Source: Pirellulales bacterium
Lineage (GTDB): Bacteria; Planctomycetota; Planctomycetia; Pirellulales; JADZDJ01
Reading direction: 5' to 3'
Length of the DNA: 42,506 nucleotides
NCBI GenBank assembly: GCA_035656635.1
Contig: DASRSD010000004.1
Span: 1 to 42,506, forward strand
A program made the position numbers and the translations under genes. Below are positions 33,651-42,506 of this stretch, piece after piece (position 1 is the stretch's first letter; each line of letters begins with the position of its first letter). Under the pieces are notes generated by a model. The model did not search any database and had not been told where the DNA came from. It saw nothing but the letters and a program-made list of their open reading frames with translations.

Positions 33651-35966
33651 ATGAAAAATTCATCCATGATCGCAGGAACGCTGGGAGGCTTGCTCGCATT
33701 TTGCTCGTTCGTAAAAGGAGCGCAGCCGCCGGCAACCTCCACGCTTGATCCGGCACACTTTCATGCGCTTTTGGTGGGATGCACAAAATATGACAACTTG
33801 CCTGCGAATAAAAGTCTGCGCGGTCCGGCGAACGATGTGGAATTGATGCGTGACTTTCTGACGGATTTACTGCGCCACAGCTCGCCCGATCTCGATCATT
33901 TCAAACTGCCACCCACCGCGATTAAGGTTTTGTCTGAAGCGGACGCAACCGCGCAGGGAGATGACTTTCGACCTACGCGCACAAATATTGAGCGCGAAAT
34001 ACAAAATTTAATTGCAACCGCCCAAGAAGGCGACCAGGTGGTGATTCTGCTGGCAGGTCATGGTGGCCAGCAACCGGAGCATAAGAACCCCGACCCAATC
34101 TATGCGAAGCCGGATGGCTTAGACCAAATGTTCCTTCCCTGCGATTGCGGCAAGTGGAATGGCAAAAAATGGTGCGTCGATCGGTCGATTGCCGATTACG
34201 AGCTGCGCGACTGGGGCAAACAGATTACGCTGCAGAAAAAGGCTCGCTTGTGGGTTATTCTGGACGCATGCTGTTCTGGCTGGACCATGCGCGGCGACTC
34301 GCCTGAAATTGCGCGCAGCATTTCAACCGACGAATTGGGAATTCCTGAAGCCGATCTTCAAGATGCGGCAAAAACGGCGCTAGCGCGTCAGCCCGCCCAT
34401 CAGGCTGCCGAAAAAATGCCAGGCAATGGCGACCATACGCGCGGAGGAGGCGCAGTGGATGTGGGGTTCGCGTTCGATCCCCAACTTCACGACGAGCGGC
34501 AGTCGCCCAATTATGCCGGAATTTATGCGGCCCAGCGCGACGAGTCGGAATTAGAAATGCGCATGCCCTACCGCGCTGCTGATCCGAAAGAGGCGAAATA
34601 CCAAGGCTTATTGACGTATGCCATTGTGGATATTTTGAGCCATACCGCGCGGAAAATTACCTACGGCGAGCTCGCGGAACTGGTTCGGCAACGCTATCCG
34701 CAATGGGGCCGGACGGCTGGCCCCACGCCGGTTGTCGAAGGCCTGGCTAAGGACTGCGAAGTATTAGGGCTGCAGCGCTGGCCTGGCCGCTCAGCCATGC
34801 GTTGGCGAAAAGATGGAACGGATGGATTCGTTCTTAACGAAGGTTCGGTTCAAGGCCTAACCCCGGGGACCGTGGTGGCCCTTTATCCGTCGATCGAATC
34901 AACAACGGCTCCGTCGAACGAGAAGGAGCTGCTGGGTTACGCCAAAGTCAAACATTGCGAGTTGTTAGAATCTGACGTCAAATTGGCAGCATACTCCGGC
35001 ATGTCGGAACCGCGCCAAGCTAAATTGCCGGCTCATGGCCGGTTTGAAGTCGTCTGGACCGATTACGGTTCCCAGCGGTTGAAGCTGGGCGTTGACGCTG
35101 CCTCGGGAAATCTGCAGCAACTTAGCGCCGATTTAAAAGCGGCTTTAGCCAAAGAGGGTTTATTAGAGTTCGTTGATGACATGCACCTGGCACAGTGGGT
35201 GGTGCAAATGCGCGACGGAAAGTTAGTGCTGCTATCGAAAGATGCAGCGGAGATTGGTGGAACGCCGCCGCCGGAAGCAGCCCTGTTTAGCATCCAGGGA
35301 CAGCCAACCGCCGAGATTGTGCATATGCTAGAAGAAATTGCCAGGGCCCAAAACCTGCTCACGCTGACTGCGGCGCAGCAAACGGATAAGCTGCGAGGCG
35401 CCGGACAGGATGATGATCCCTCACACCCCAACGTGGAATTAAAGATTTTGCGCTGCAAAAGCAAAACTGATCCTGGGACGGAAATCGATCTGGCAAAGGA
35501 ACCGCTCACCCTACTGCCAAACGATCTCATTCGTTGGCGGATGACGAATCATGGTCAGTCCGATATGGCAGCGACGCTTTTATATATTGACGCTGGCTTT
35601 GGCATTAAAGCCATCTTTCCTCGCGCCGGCTCGGGAACGGACAACTTGCTCACCAAAAAGGAAGGCACGCAGCAGACCAAAGTTTGGCGTATTACCGCCG
35701 ATCCGGTAGGGAACGAGCATGTCGTTTTAATTGCGGTTCCCAGGCAGGCCGGGAATCAGGCGCCCGATTTCAGCTTTTTAGAGCAATCCACGTTGCCATT
35801 AATGCGCGGCGCTGATGATCCCGAAGCGGCGAGCCTGGAATCTCCCCTGGGCAAATTGTTAAAGAACGCCATGTACGAAAACGGAACTCGTGGCGGAGCG
35901 CCGGTAGACGATATCATTGACACCCAACTGTCGCTGCAATCCTGGCGCGTGGGAGCCGAAAAATAG
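33651..35966 (+). CDS. Exported caspase-like (peptidase C14) protein
   Basis: This is a 771-residue protein with a signal peptide (about 1-23, ending VKGA) and an N-terminal caspase/metacaspase domain (about 35-330). FHALLVGCTKYDNLP is the first strand, VVILLAGHGGQ carries the catalytic His137, and WVILDACCSGWTMRG carries the catalytic Cys207. Caspase-like proteins cleave after basic or acidic residues; the preference here is unknown. The middle contains SH3-like strands (GTVVALYPS), and the C-terminal part (about 590-730: NDLIRWRMTNHGQSDMAATL, IKAIFPRAG, EHVVLIAVPR) resembles DUF4384, often found behind bacterial caspase domains. An exported caspase suggests a periplasmic or surface role. 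The ATG has no clear Shine-Dalgarno; ATG 33666 is an alternative. Confidence 0.9.
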   Translation: MKNSSMIAGTLGGLLAFCSFVKGAQPPATSTLDPAHFHALLVGCTKYDNLPANKSLRGPANDVELMRDFLTDLLRHSSPDLDHFKLPPTAIKVLSEADATAQGDDFRPTRTNIEREIQNLIATAQEGDQVVILLAGHGGQQPEHKNPDPIYAKPDGLDQMFLPCDCGKWNGKKWCVDRSIADYELRDWGKQITLQKKARLWVILDACCSGWTMRGDSPEIARSISTDELGIPEADLQDAAKTALARQPAHQAAEKMPGNGDHTRGGGAVDVGFAFDPQLHDERQSPNYAGIYAAQRDESELEMRMPYRAADPKEAKYQGLLTYAIVDILSHTARKITYGELAELVRQRYPQWGRTAGPTPVVEGLAKDCEVLGLQRWPGRSAMRWRKDGTDGFVLNEGSVQGLTPGTVVALYPSIESTTAPSNEKELLGYAKVKHCELLESDVKLAAYSGMSEPRQAKLPAHGRFEVVWTDYGSQRLKLGVDAASGNLQQLSADLKAALAKEGLLEFVDDMHLAQWVVQMRDGKLVLLSKDAAEIGGTPPPEAALFSIQGQPTAEIVHMLEEIARAQNLLTLTAAQQTDKLRGAGQDDDPSHPNVELKILRCKSKTDPGTEIDLAKEPLTLLPNDLIRWRMTNHGQSDMAATLLYIDAGFGIKAIFPRAGSGTDNLLTKKEGTQQTKVWRITADPVGNEHVVLIAVPRQAGNQAPDFSFLEQSTLPLMRGADDPEAASLESPLGKLLKNAMYENGTRGGAPVDDIIDTQLSLQSWRVGAEK

Positions 35967-36494
35967 CAGTAAGCCGCTGGCGATGACGATCGATCCTTTC
36001 ATTTGCCAGGCGCAGCAACACCGCTTGACCGAACAAAACTGCGGTCCCGTTATAATCGGTCAAGTTTTTCAGGCCATGGCACGGCGGCTTCTTCATCATC
36101 AGGGCGATGCAGTAAGGTTTTATGATTGGAGCGCGTTTTCTAGTGCATTGGATCGCGGCTGCGAGACTTTTATGGGGTCCCGAGGCATAAGCACCCGGCG
36201 CTGGGGCGGTGCGGGTGCTGTCGGTCGTAGCAATGGGATGAGCAAGATGAGTAACCCTCCAGGTGGGGACACCCCGGACCGATTGTCCATATTATCGCAA
36301 CGGATTTGCGAGTTCTTTAGTACGCACGGATGTGAGCAGCATTGCGCCAATATGACGGCGCCGGTAGATGCTCTTTAGAACTTGTCGCTTTTCCCCTGCG
36401 ATGCTTCGCTAGGACGTCGGCGGATTGCCCGATTGGGAATGTCTGCGACTGAAACCAGACTGTTTGAGCTTGGCTTTGCTAGAACGGATTGCCC
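35967..36494. other. Intergenic region between caspase-like and lipoprotein genes
   Basis: These 528 bases contain a possible promoter at 36025-36056. A 153-codon frame (35917-36378) overlaps the caspase gene's end and has no recognisable domain. A smaller start inside it, near 36247 (GGGATGAG upstream, about 43 codons), cannot be excluded as a small protein. I call neither. Confidence 0.4.
36025..36056 (+). promoter_or_regulatory. Possible promoter upstream of the lipoprotein gene
   Basis: TTGACC (36025-36030) and a perfect TATAAT (36051-36056) are 20 bases apart, longer than ideal. If used, the leader to the lipoprotein ATG would be about 430 bases. Confidence 0.3.
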
Positions 36495-37676
36495 ATGCTT
36501 GCCAAACGCGCTTGGTTCCTCGCCATGGTTTGCTTGCTCGCAGTAAGCGCGGGATGCACGCACGTGCAATTGCGGAAGAATTCGGTTCATGAAGCCGCGA
36601 CCGTGGGGGACATCCAGCAGCAAGAAGTGCTCGATAACCTAGCGCTGTTTGTGTACGACTACAATTCGATGCCGTATTTCTCGTACCCGCTACAGGGCGG
36701 AGCAAGCGTAACTGATCAGGCCGGCAGTGGAATTACGCCCAGCTTTGGCCGGCCTATTACTCAGGGGCTGCAATTCAGTGCCGCCACCGGCCGCTTCACC
36801 CGGCCGCCGTTTTTCTTGAGTTTTATGCTCAGCACGTTGGGCCTTTCCGCTACGGCGCAGCGGCAATGCCAAGATTCGTTTACCATGATTCCCGTGAACG
36901 ATCCACGGAAATTGGAGCTCATGCGGTGTGCTTATCAAACCGCGGTCGGCAATTGCGGATACGGTCCTGCACCGCGGAATTGCCCTGATTGCCAGGCGCG
37001 GTTTAACACGTTTTATACTGGCGACCCGGAAGGAAAAATCAGCCAAAGCAACAGCGGCATCATCACCTCGGAATGCCTGAAGGGGCCCTGCTGGTTGCAC
37101 GTTGGTTGCGAAAAAGAAATTCCAAAGGATTGCTGCTGCATTCCCGTCGGTCATTATTGTCACGTGTATGTGTGGGTTGGTCCCGAAGGACGCGACGAGC
37201 TCACCAAGCTGACGCTGGCGATCCTTGATTATGCACTCCACGATCCTCCCGGGCGGCTCACGAAAGACGTCACGTATTACGTCGATGCACTGGGACTGCC
37301 CACTTCGCAAAAAGACGGAGTCGCAACCATCAAGGCGACCATTGGCATTAACGAACGACCGGAAGGCTTATTGAATCTTCCACCGGCCCAGGAAGTGGAA
37401 CTGGAGCAGCAACTCCAAGACCGAATTCGCCGTCTCACCGCCATGCTGGAGACGGTCGATCCCAAGGATTCCGAGAAGCGAAAAAATCTGAATGACGAAA
37501 TCGAAGATGCCCGGCAAAAACTCTACTTCCTCGATCAGCAGCTAAAAAATGGCGGGCTGAAGGAGCAATTTGGGCCCGCCGGGGCTGCTCCGGTATCGCC
37601 TTACGGCGGAATTCTGCAATTTCAGCAGCAGTTGAATTTATCGAATCCGCCCCCGCTAGCCGTGCCGGCTCAATGA
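36495..37676 (+). CDS. Cys-rich lipoprotein of unknown function
   Basis: This is a 393-residue protein. The lipoprotein signal peptide ends in the lipobox VSAGC, with Cys21 as the lipidation site. The middle (about 135-235) is Cys-rich: CGYGPAPRNCPDCQARF, ECLKGPCWLHVGCEKEIP, and DCCCIPVGHYCHVYVWVGPE. This suggests disulphides or metal binding. A conserved-looking HVYVWVGPEGRDELTKLTLAIL segment follows, then a helical, probably coiled-coil stretch (about 292-350) and a Pro-rich end. I recognise no family. ATG 36495 is preferred over the in-frame TTG at 36489. The gene follows the exported caspase gene on the same strand and converges with the TPR gene, the stops being 7 bases apart. Confidence 0.85.
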   Translation: MLAKRAWFLAMVCLLAVSAGCTHVQLRKNSVHEAATVGDIQQQEVLDNLALFVYDYNSMPYFSYPLQGGASVTDQAGSGITPSFGRPITQGLQFSAATGRFTRPPFFLSFMLSTLGLSATAQRQCQDSFTMIPVNDPRKLELMRCAYQTAVGNCGYGPAPRNCPDCQARFNTFYTGDPEGKISQSNSGIITSECLKGPCWLHVGCEKEIPKDCCCIPVGHYCHVYVWVGPEGRDELTKLTLAILDYALHDPPGRLTKDVTYYVDALGLPTSQKDGVATIKATIGINERPEGLLNLPPAQEVELEQQLQDRIRRLTAMLETVDPKDSEKRKNLNDEIEDARQKLYFLDQQLKNGGLKEQFGPAGAAPVSPYGGILQFQQQLNLSNPPPLAVPAQ

Positions 37677-37683
37677 GCGGAAG

Positions 37684-39369
37684 TTACTCAGGAAATGCGC
37701 TGCTGGTGCGGGATAAAAATCCTGGCGGCGGCTCAATTCTGACGGGCTTCTTCGAGGCTTCGGAATCATCCTCGCTTCCATCGCCGCGCGAGGCCACGTC
37801 ATCAAGCGGGGGCGCAGCCGCCGCGGCAATCGTCTTTTCGTCTCCGCGGCATTGCTTACAACATTTGTTCCACAACTGGAAATACCGTTGCTGTTCGTCG
37901 TCGCCACCTGCTAATTCCGCGGCGCGCCAGGCATAGCTTGCAGCCGGCTGATATTGCTTCAAATCGAAGTTGATTTGGGCCAACGTGCGCAGGCTTCCCG
38001 CCTGACGATAATTGCACAGCTTGCAGGCCGTGGTTGCCGATTCTTTCGCGGCATCCAAGGATTGAACAAGCCGCAAAATTTCGGCCCGATCGCGGTAGGC
38101 GTCAATCGCGTTCGGGTTCAATCGGATCGCCCGATTGTAGTCGTCCATGGCTTCCGCTAATACGCCGTGCATGTAAACGGGAATGATCCTCGGGGCATTT
38201 GCAGTGCCGCTGCTGCGACGATCTTCGGCGGACGGTTCGTCACCGCGACTAATCATGTCCGGTGGTAAATTGTTGGCCAGCGCGATGTTGTCCGCCGATC
38301 CATCTTTCCGTTTGCAGTGCGTCAACATTTGCGTGAAAAAGTTCGCATCGGTATGATCAATCACCGCTCGTTCACCCAGGGGTGATTCTTCATCGCATTG
38401 ATTAAACAGAACTTCCGCTCGGGCTAAGGGAACACGCCACCAATGAGGGCTGTATTCGGCCGCCTTTTCCAGCTGCTGTAATGCTAAATCGACCTCTGTG
38501 CCGCCTGCCGGGGCCGGCGTGCCTTTGGGAATTGCTTCCCCCGTGGCTGTTTTACGAAATAGCAACGCCTTTTCGGGCGCCGAGAACGCTTGCGACGCCG
38601 CTTTGCTTTCTCGCGCGCCGCCATGTTGGGCGGTGTGTGTTGTTGCTTGGGCGCAAGCACAGGCTTGGCTCAGTGCCAGGCCCCATTCGTAATATAACTG
38701 TGGCCGCTGCGGATTGAGGGCTTTCGCGGAATTGAATTCCTTTTCCCAGGCGCTCTGTTTTGCGGAAGCCTCGTACTTGCCGTGCCCGCCCAATAATTGT
38801 TGCTGAGCGTATAAGCGACCCAGCCGAATATGGATATCGTCAATTCTTGTTTGCGGTGCGACATCAAGTGCATTACGATAATCCAGCAGCGCAATGCCGG
38901 GCTCGTTTTTCGCTTCCCAACTGATGCCACGCATCCAATACAACCACGCGGTTTCTGCGCGTTGCAGTTGATTGCTGTAATACTCCTGTGCATCGTCCAG
39001 CTTTACGGCATCATCGGCGTAAATCCAGCCACCGGCTTGGTTGCGGCTGTAACCGCCTTCATCCTGAATCCATAAGAATCGGCCCTTGGTCCGCTGCACC
39101 CGTGCGGGCCACCCGATGTTGTACATGCTTACCGACGCGCCATTATCGTCTTGGATTTGTATTTGCGCATTCAGGGGCATCACGATGGCGCCTTTCCAAC
39201 TGCCGCCAGAGCTGGGAACGCTTGCGCCCCCGCTCGCCCCGCTGCTTGCACCGCCGCTACTGTCGCCTCCACCACCGCTGCTTCCGCTCCCGCCTCCAGC
39301 GCCAAAAGCAGTGCTAATGAACAAACCTAAAACCAAGGCAAGAGCATAAAACGGTCGCGAATTCAGCAT
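37684..39369 (-). CDS. Exported TPR-repeat protein with SH3-like N-terminal domain
   Basis: This is a 561-residue protein. The signal peptide ends near STAFGA (about 24), and a Gly/Ser-rich linker (25-56) follows. An SH3-like beta domain comes next (about 60-120: VSMYNIGWPARVQRTKGRFLWI, GWIYADDAV), and then TPR helices (AWLYWMRGISWEAKNEPGIALLDYRNAL, PQLYYEWGLALSQA, AMDDYNRAIRLNPNAIDAYRDRAEI, SYAWRAAELAG). TPRs mediate protein contacts, and SH3-like domains in exported proteins often bind cell wall or peptides. No enzyme motif is seen. The C-terminus is acidic and Pro-rich. The start is ATG 39369, with GGAG about 9 bases upstream. It converges tightly with the lipoprotein gene, so antisense read-through between them is possible. 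Confidence 0.85.
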   Translation of the reverse strand: MLNSRPFYALALVLGLFISTAFGAGGGSGSSGGGGDSSGGASSGASGGASVPSSGGSWKGAIVMPLNAQIQIQDDNGASVSMYNIGWPARVQRTKGRFLWIQDEGGYSRNQAGGWIYADDAVKLDDAQEYYSNQLQRAETAWLYWMRGISWEAKNEPGIALLDYRNALDVAPQTRIDDIHIRLGRLYAQQQLLGGHGKYEASAKQSAWEKEFNSAKALNPQRPQLYYEWGLALSQACACAQATTHTAQHGGARESKAASQAFSAPEKALLFRKTATGEAIPKGTPAPAGGTEVDLALQQLEKAAEYSPHWWRVPLARAEVLFNQCDEESPLGERAVIDHTDANFFTQMLTHCKRKDGSADNIALANNLPPDMISRGDEPSAEDRRSSGTANAPRIIPVYMHGVLAEAMDDYNRAIRLNPNAIDAYRDRAEILRLVQSLDAAKESATTACKLCNYRQAGSLRTLAQINFDLKQYQPAASYAWRAAELAGGDDEQQRYFQLWNKCCKQCRGDEKTIAAAAAPPLDDVASRGDGSEDDSEASKKPVRIEPPPGFLSRTSSAFPE

Positions 39370-39634
39370 GATCGATTCTCCGATTTTCGTGCTGACTGAT
39401 TAAGTTCGGCAGTAGACGGATGAAGCCCGACTCGAAACGGCTTCCTATTAATTTAGCTTAATCTGCCCGTGGCAAACAATCACGAGGCTTGCTGAAACCA
39501 AACACGGACTAAAAACGCCGAGAAATAGGGTAAAAATGGCGCAGCGTGGCCCATATAGCAAACCAAGCGAGCGGAATTACGGGGGGTAACTCGGCTCGCC
39601 GGGTATTGGGTGCGGTTTTTGGGGCGGGGGTGGC

Positions 39635-42506
39635 TTATCCGACTTGGATGCCGCTGCGGAGGCCGGAGAGTTTGTCTTTGTTGGAGAGATTCCAGAACCA
39701 GTCGCTGCCGGCGGCGGCGAAGAGTTGGTCCACGGCGTTGTCGTTGACAATCGTGTGGGTGTTCAAGGCCACGCCCAACGGGTTGGCGCCGGCATTGCGC
39801 AAGCTGGCAATCCGGTTGGCGTAACTTTGCGGCGCGTTCCATTCTTGCAAAATGGTCCACAGGGCCGCTTCGCTGGCATCGTAACTGGTCGAATCGCCAA
39901 TCAGCAGGTTGCCATCGCTGGTGCTGGTGGTCTTGCCGTTCAGTCCGCCGTAGAGCTTGTCGGTTCCGGTGCCGCCGATCAGCACGTCGTTGCCGAACCC
40001 GCCGATGAGGGTATCGTTGCCCGTGCCGCCGGAGAGAACGTCATTGCCGTTGCCGCCGGTGAGGGTATCGTTCCCGTCGCCGCCGAACAACGTGGCCGAG
40101 GCGCCAATCGTGTAGGTCACGTTCTTGATCTTGGCCGAGGTCAAAGTAATCGTGTCGTTGCCGGCCAGGCCGTAGGCCACGAGGTGGCCGGTCGGCGTGA
40201 ACGTGCCCAGCGAGGTGGCCTTGTTCTTGGTCGACGTGTTGCTGATCGTCACATTGACGCCGCCGGTGCCGTTGGTCGGGGTGAAGATAATGGTGTCGTT
40301 GCCCGTGGTGCCGCCGACATACAGCGCCGTAGCGCCGGCCACCTGCAGATCGGGTTCCAAGGCCGCGGCCACCACGCTTTCCACCCAGGTGGTGGAGACG
40401 CTGGCCACGTTCGGCCCGGTGGCGTTGTAACTGGCCGTAATGGAATGGCTCCCCAAGGCCACGAAGTTGGCCGGCGTATAGCTGGCCACGCCGTTTTGCA
40501 GCGTGACGGTTGCCAGCGTGGTTTTGCCATCTTTGAAGGTCACGCTGCCCGTCGGCGTGGGGTTGCCGGTGCCCACGGCGCCCACCGTGGCCGTGAAGGT
40601 GACGCTTTGACCGGGAACCATGGTCTTGGCCGAGGAGGCCACGGTGGTGGTCGTGGTCACCTGCACGTTGATCTTGGTGCTGGCCTGGGCGGCGGTCGGC
40701 GTAGCCTGCGTGTTGCCGGCATTGTCGCTGGCCACGCTCAAGAAGCGGTAGGAATGGCCATTGACGCCGCTGAACATGGCCGAGGTGTTGGTGGTATCTG
40801 ACTGCCACAGAGTAAATTGGCCGCCGTTGTCCGAGACGTACACATCAAAGCTGGCAATGCCGCTGCCGCCGCTGTTATCTTGCCCCGACCAATTGACCGT
40901 GAACGAAGTCGACGATTGCGTGGCCGTCAGCGCCTTCACCGCGCTAGTGGGCGCCGTTTGATCGGTGGCTGCGGCCGCGGAATTGGGGGCCAACGGCGGA
41001 TCGAAGTTGCCCACAATCGGCGTGGCGAACTCATCCAGCAAGTTGGAATACAAATCAACCCCCAACGGAGTCGGGCTGAAGGGATGATCCAACAGCGCGA
41101 AGGCGGCATCCGGATCGCTCAGCCCCGTCTGGTTGGGCAGGCCCGTCACCGGGTTAAAGTCGTGCGACATCAGGAAGAATTCTTCGGCCGTGTCTTGCGG
41201 CACCGTGCCGGCATGGCCGGGCACCCACAATCCGACATCGGTAATGCCGTCGCCGTCCATATCGGCGGCCAAGGGGATTTCACCGACGCCGGGGAAGCCG
41301 AAGGTAAACGTGTTGTCGACATTGCCCGTGAACGTCACCGGCGTGCCGAATTGGCCGGTGCCGCTATCGCCGAAGTTGAACTGGAAGTTGTCGGTCTGCC
41401 AGGTTCCCACATCGACCGTGCCGTCGCCGTTGAAGTCGCCCACAATCGGGAAGCCGCGGAGGCTGGTGGTGATGACCGTATCGCCGGGCCCGATCGAGAA
41501 TTGGTGATCGCTGGTATTGGTATTCAGCCAGAAGTGAGTGCCGTCGAAGATGCCCACTTCGTCCCCATCATCGACGTTGCCGTCGAATTCGCCGGCAATG
41601 GCCACGCCGCTGCCGGTGAACTTCACCGGATTGCCGAATTGATCCAACAGCGTAAAGCCGGTGGCCTGCGGTTGGTATACATCGGCCAGGCCATCGCCGT
41701 CGGTGTCGACCAAGAAGCGGAAGCCGGCGCCGGCAATCGGATCGATGCCGTAGGCCGCTAGCTTGGAGAAGTAGCCGGTGGGCGGAGCAGTATTATCGCT
41801 GGAGGTAAACTTGCCGACAAACACCGAATCGTGTACGCCCAACTGGGCAATGCCCGCCAGGTTCGGATCCACCTGCATGGTGAACGTTAGATCGCGATTC
41901 GTGAAATCGGTGTTCTGCGGGTCGTAGACAAAGTTGCCGTTGGCATCGATGTACACCCGGGCCGCGGCATAGTCCCCCAATTCCGGCCGGCTGTCGACCG
42001 TGAAGCGGGCCGTGAAGCTGCCGCCGGGCAGGCCATTGCCAGTGGGGAAGTTGGGATTATTGAGCGGCTCGGCCGCATCGCTTTCGCCGTCCAAAATATT
42101 GCCCGCCGGGTCGATAATCGCCGTGTCGTTAATGGTCAACGTGTAGCGATCGTCCGGCAGCGCGATGGGATTGCCATTGGCGTCTTTGAACCGCAATTGA
42201 ATCTCGCCGGTGGCCGCCCCAGGCGTGGTGTTGGGCAAGCTGGGATCCGCTGGAGTATCTAGCGGATTGGCGACCACGGTGAAGGCGATTCGCCCGTTGG
42301 CATCGCCAATTAACGAGATGCCGCCGTCGGCGAATTCGCCGCTGCCGTCGATTTCCTGCCCTTCGACCACTTCCGGCTTGAACGCCAGCTCGGTTAAGAA
42401 CTGCGCGACCCGCACCGGCAGGTCCTGGACGTTGATCGTCAGGGCATACACCAAAGGCGTCGGGCCTTGGGCGGCGTTGGCCAAGGTGTATTTTTCACTG
42501 AACAGG
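39635..42506 (-). CDS. Large FG-GAP / Ig-like / RTX protein, N-terminus beyond the window
   Basis: The frame is open to position 42506 (LFSEKYTLANAAQG), so the 957 residues seen are the C-terminal part of a larger protein. They run through a beta-rich region with repetitive FG-GAP/VCBS-like calcium loops (DTDGDGLADVYQ, VGDFNGDGTVDVGTWQ, ADMDGDGITDVGLW), a fibronectin III-like module (TSFTVNWSGQDNSGGSGIASFDVYV), and a Big_3-like Ig module (VTTTTTVASSAKTMVPGQSV, TPTGSVTFKDGKTTLA). Five or six RTX repeats follow (39946-40092), and the C-terminal region is of the ALWTILQEWNAPQSYANRIA ... DWFWNLSNKDKL kind often seen after RTX in Planctomycetes. It is predicted to be secreted, calcium-binding and surface-located; an enzymatic role is not visible. 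Confidence 0.9.
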   Translation of the reverse strand, partial: LFSEKYTLANAAQGPTPLVYALTINVQDLPVRVAQFLTELAFKPEVVEGQEIDGSGEFADGGISLIGDANGRIAFTVVANPLDTPADPSLPNTTPGAATGEIQLRFKDANGNPIALPDDRYTLTINDTAIIDPAGNILDGESDAAEPLNNPNFPTGNGLPGGSFTARFTVDSRPELGDYAAARVYIDANGNFVYDPQNTDFTNRDLTFTMQVDPNLAGIAQLGVHDSVFVGKFTSSDNTAPPTGYFSKLAAYGIDPIAGAGFRFLVDTDGDGLADVYQPQATGFTLLDQFGNPVKFTGSGVAIAGEFDGNVDDGDEVGIFDGTHFWLNTNTSDHQFSIGPGDTVITTSLRGFPIVGDFNGDGTVDVGTWQTDNFQFNFGDSGTGQFGTPVTFTGNVDNTFTFGFPGVGEIPLAADMDGDGITDVGLWVPGHAGTVPQDTAEEFFLMSHDFNPVTGLPNQTGLSDPDAAFALLDHPFSPTPLGVDLYSNLLDEFATPIVGNFDPPLAPNSAAAATDQTAPTSAVKALTATQSSTSFTVNWSGQDNSGGSGIASFDVYVSDNGGQFTLWQSDTTNTSAMFSGVNGHSYRFLSVASDNAGNTQATPTAAQASTKINVQVTTTTTVASSAKTMVPGQSVTFTATVGAVGTGNPTPTGSVTFKDGKTTLATVTLQNGVASYTPANFVALGSHSITASYNATGPNVASVSTTWVESVVAAALEPDLQVAGATALYVGGTTGNDTIIFTPTNGTGGVNVTISNTSTKNKATSLGTFTPTGHLVAYGLAGNDTITLTSAKIKNVTYTIGASATLFGGDGNDTLTGGNGNDVLSGGTGNDTLIGGFGNDVLIGGTGTDKLYGGLNGKTTSTSDGNLLIGDSTSYDASEAALWTILQEWNAPQSYANRIASLRNAGANPLGVALNTHTIVNDNAVDQLFAAAGSDWFWNLSNKDKLSGLRSGIQVG
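39946..40092 (-). repeat. RTX nonapeptide repeats
   Basis: Consecutive GGxGNDxLxGG units are read on the minus strand (LFGGDGNDTL, TGGNGNDVL, SGGTGNDTL, IGGFGNDVL, IGGTGTDKLYGG). These form a calcium-dependent beta-roll. Confidence 0.92.

Noticed and set aside
35917-36378. 153-codon frame after the caspase-like gene
   Set aside because: It overlaps the caspase gene's 3' end, contains the TATAAT element, and has no domain; a shorter internal small gene remains possible but unsupported.
39644-40801. Plus-strand open frame of 385 codons opposite the RTX/FG-GAP gene
   Set aside because: It is the complement of Gly/Asp/Asn/Thr-rich RTX and Ig coding sequence; the Gly/Arg/His/Val composition is that of an antisense shadow.

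Overview
The window looks like accessory, surface-protein-rich chromosome from a planctomycete, probably Pirellulales-like. This rests on family content: two DUF1559 pseudopilin-like proteins, LEPR-XLL type N-termini (the ESLEPRRVLDG and EYLESRALL variants), three PEP-CTERM proteins, a BBP7-type outer-membrane barrel, planctomycete-style dockerins, RTX/FG-GAP proteins and a giant Ig-repeat protein with an SdrD-like domain. No rRNA, tRNA, CRISPR array, transposase or phage gene was recognised.

Layout. 1-1011 (minus): 5' part of an RTX/dockerin protein that leaves the window and carries a one-base frameshift. 1590-4427 (plus): two tandem DUF1559 genes, each with its own look-alike promoter. 4521-5615 (minus): DUF4432 sugar-epimerase-like protein. 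5925-13029 (plus): secreted endonuclease I (dockerin, PEP-CTERM), a DUF11-repeat protein ending in a clear terminator, and a subtilisin-like PEP-CTERM protease. 13323-24098 (plus): a LEPR-XLL protein and a 2926-residue adhesin/scaffold-like protein with a cohesin-like domain and about 22 Ig-like modules. 24144-30058 (minus): BBP7 barrel, SSF transporter and a NagB-LmbE fusion. 30464-33406 (plus): sigma-54 activator without a sensor domain, degenerate receiver and PEP-CTERM protein. 33651-39369: exported caspase-like protein, Cys-rich lipoprotein and a convergent TPR protein. 39635 to the end (minus): large RTX/FG-GAP protein whose N-terminus lies outside the window.

How the parts may fit together. 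Most products are predicted to be exported, so the region looks like a cell-surface and extracellular-degradation island: a nuclease and a protease tagged for PEP-CTERM sorting, calcium-binding RTX proteins, and a very large modular protein. A cohesin-like domain (giant protein) lies near two dockerin-like domains (nuclease, RTX protein), which suggests a possible non-covalent surface assembly; this is inference. The NagB-LmbE/SSF pair is a likely amino-sugar uptake and catabolism unit. A 12-base block, TTTGCTTGCATT, followed at fixed distance by a -10 element, precedes three exported-protein genes and suggests a shared promoter class. No exosortase, sortase or secretion machinery is present in the window.
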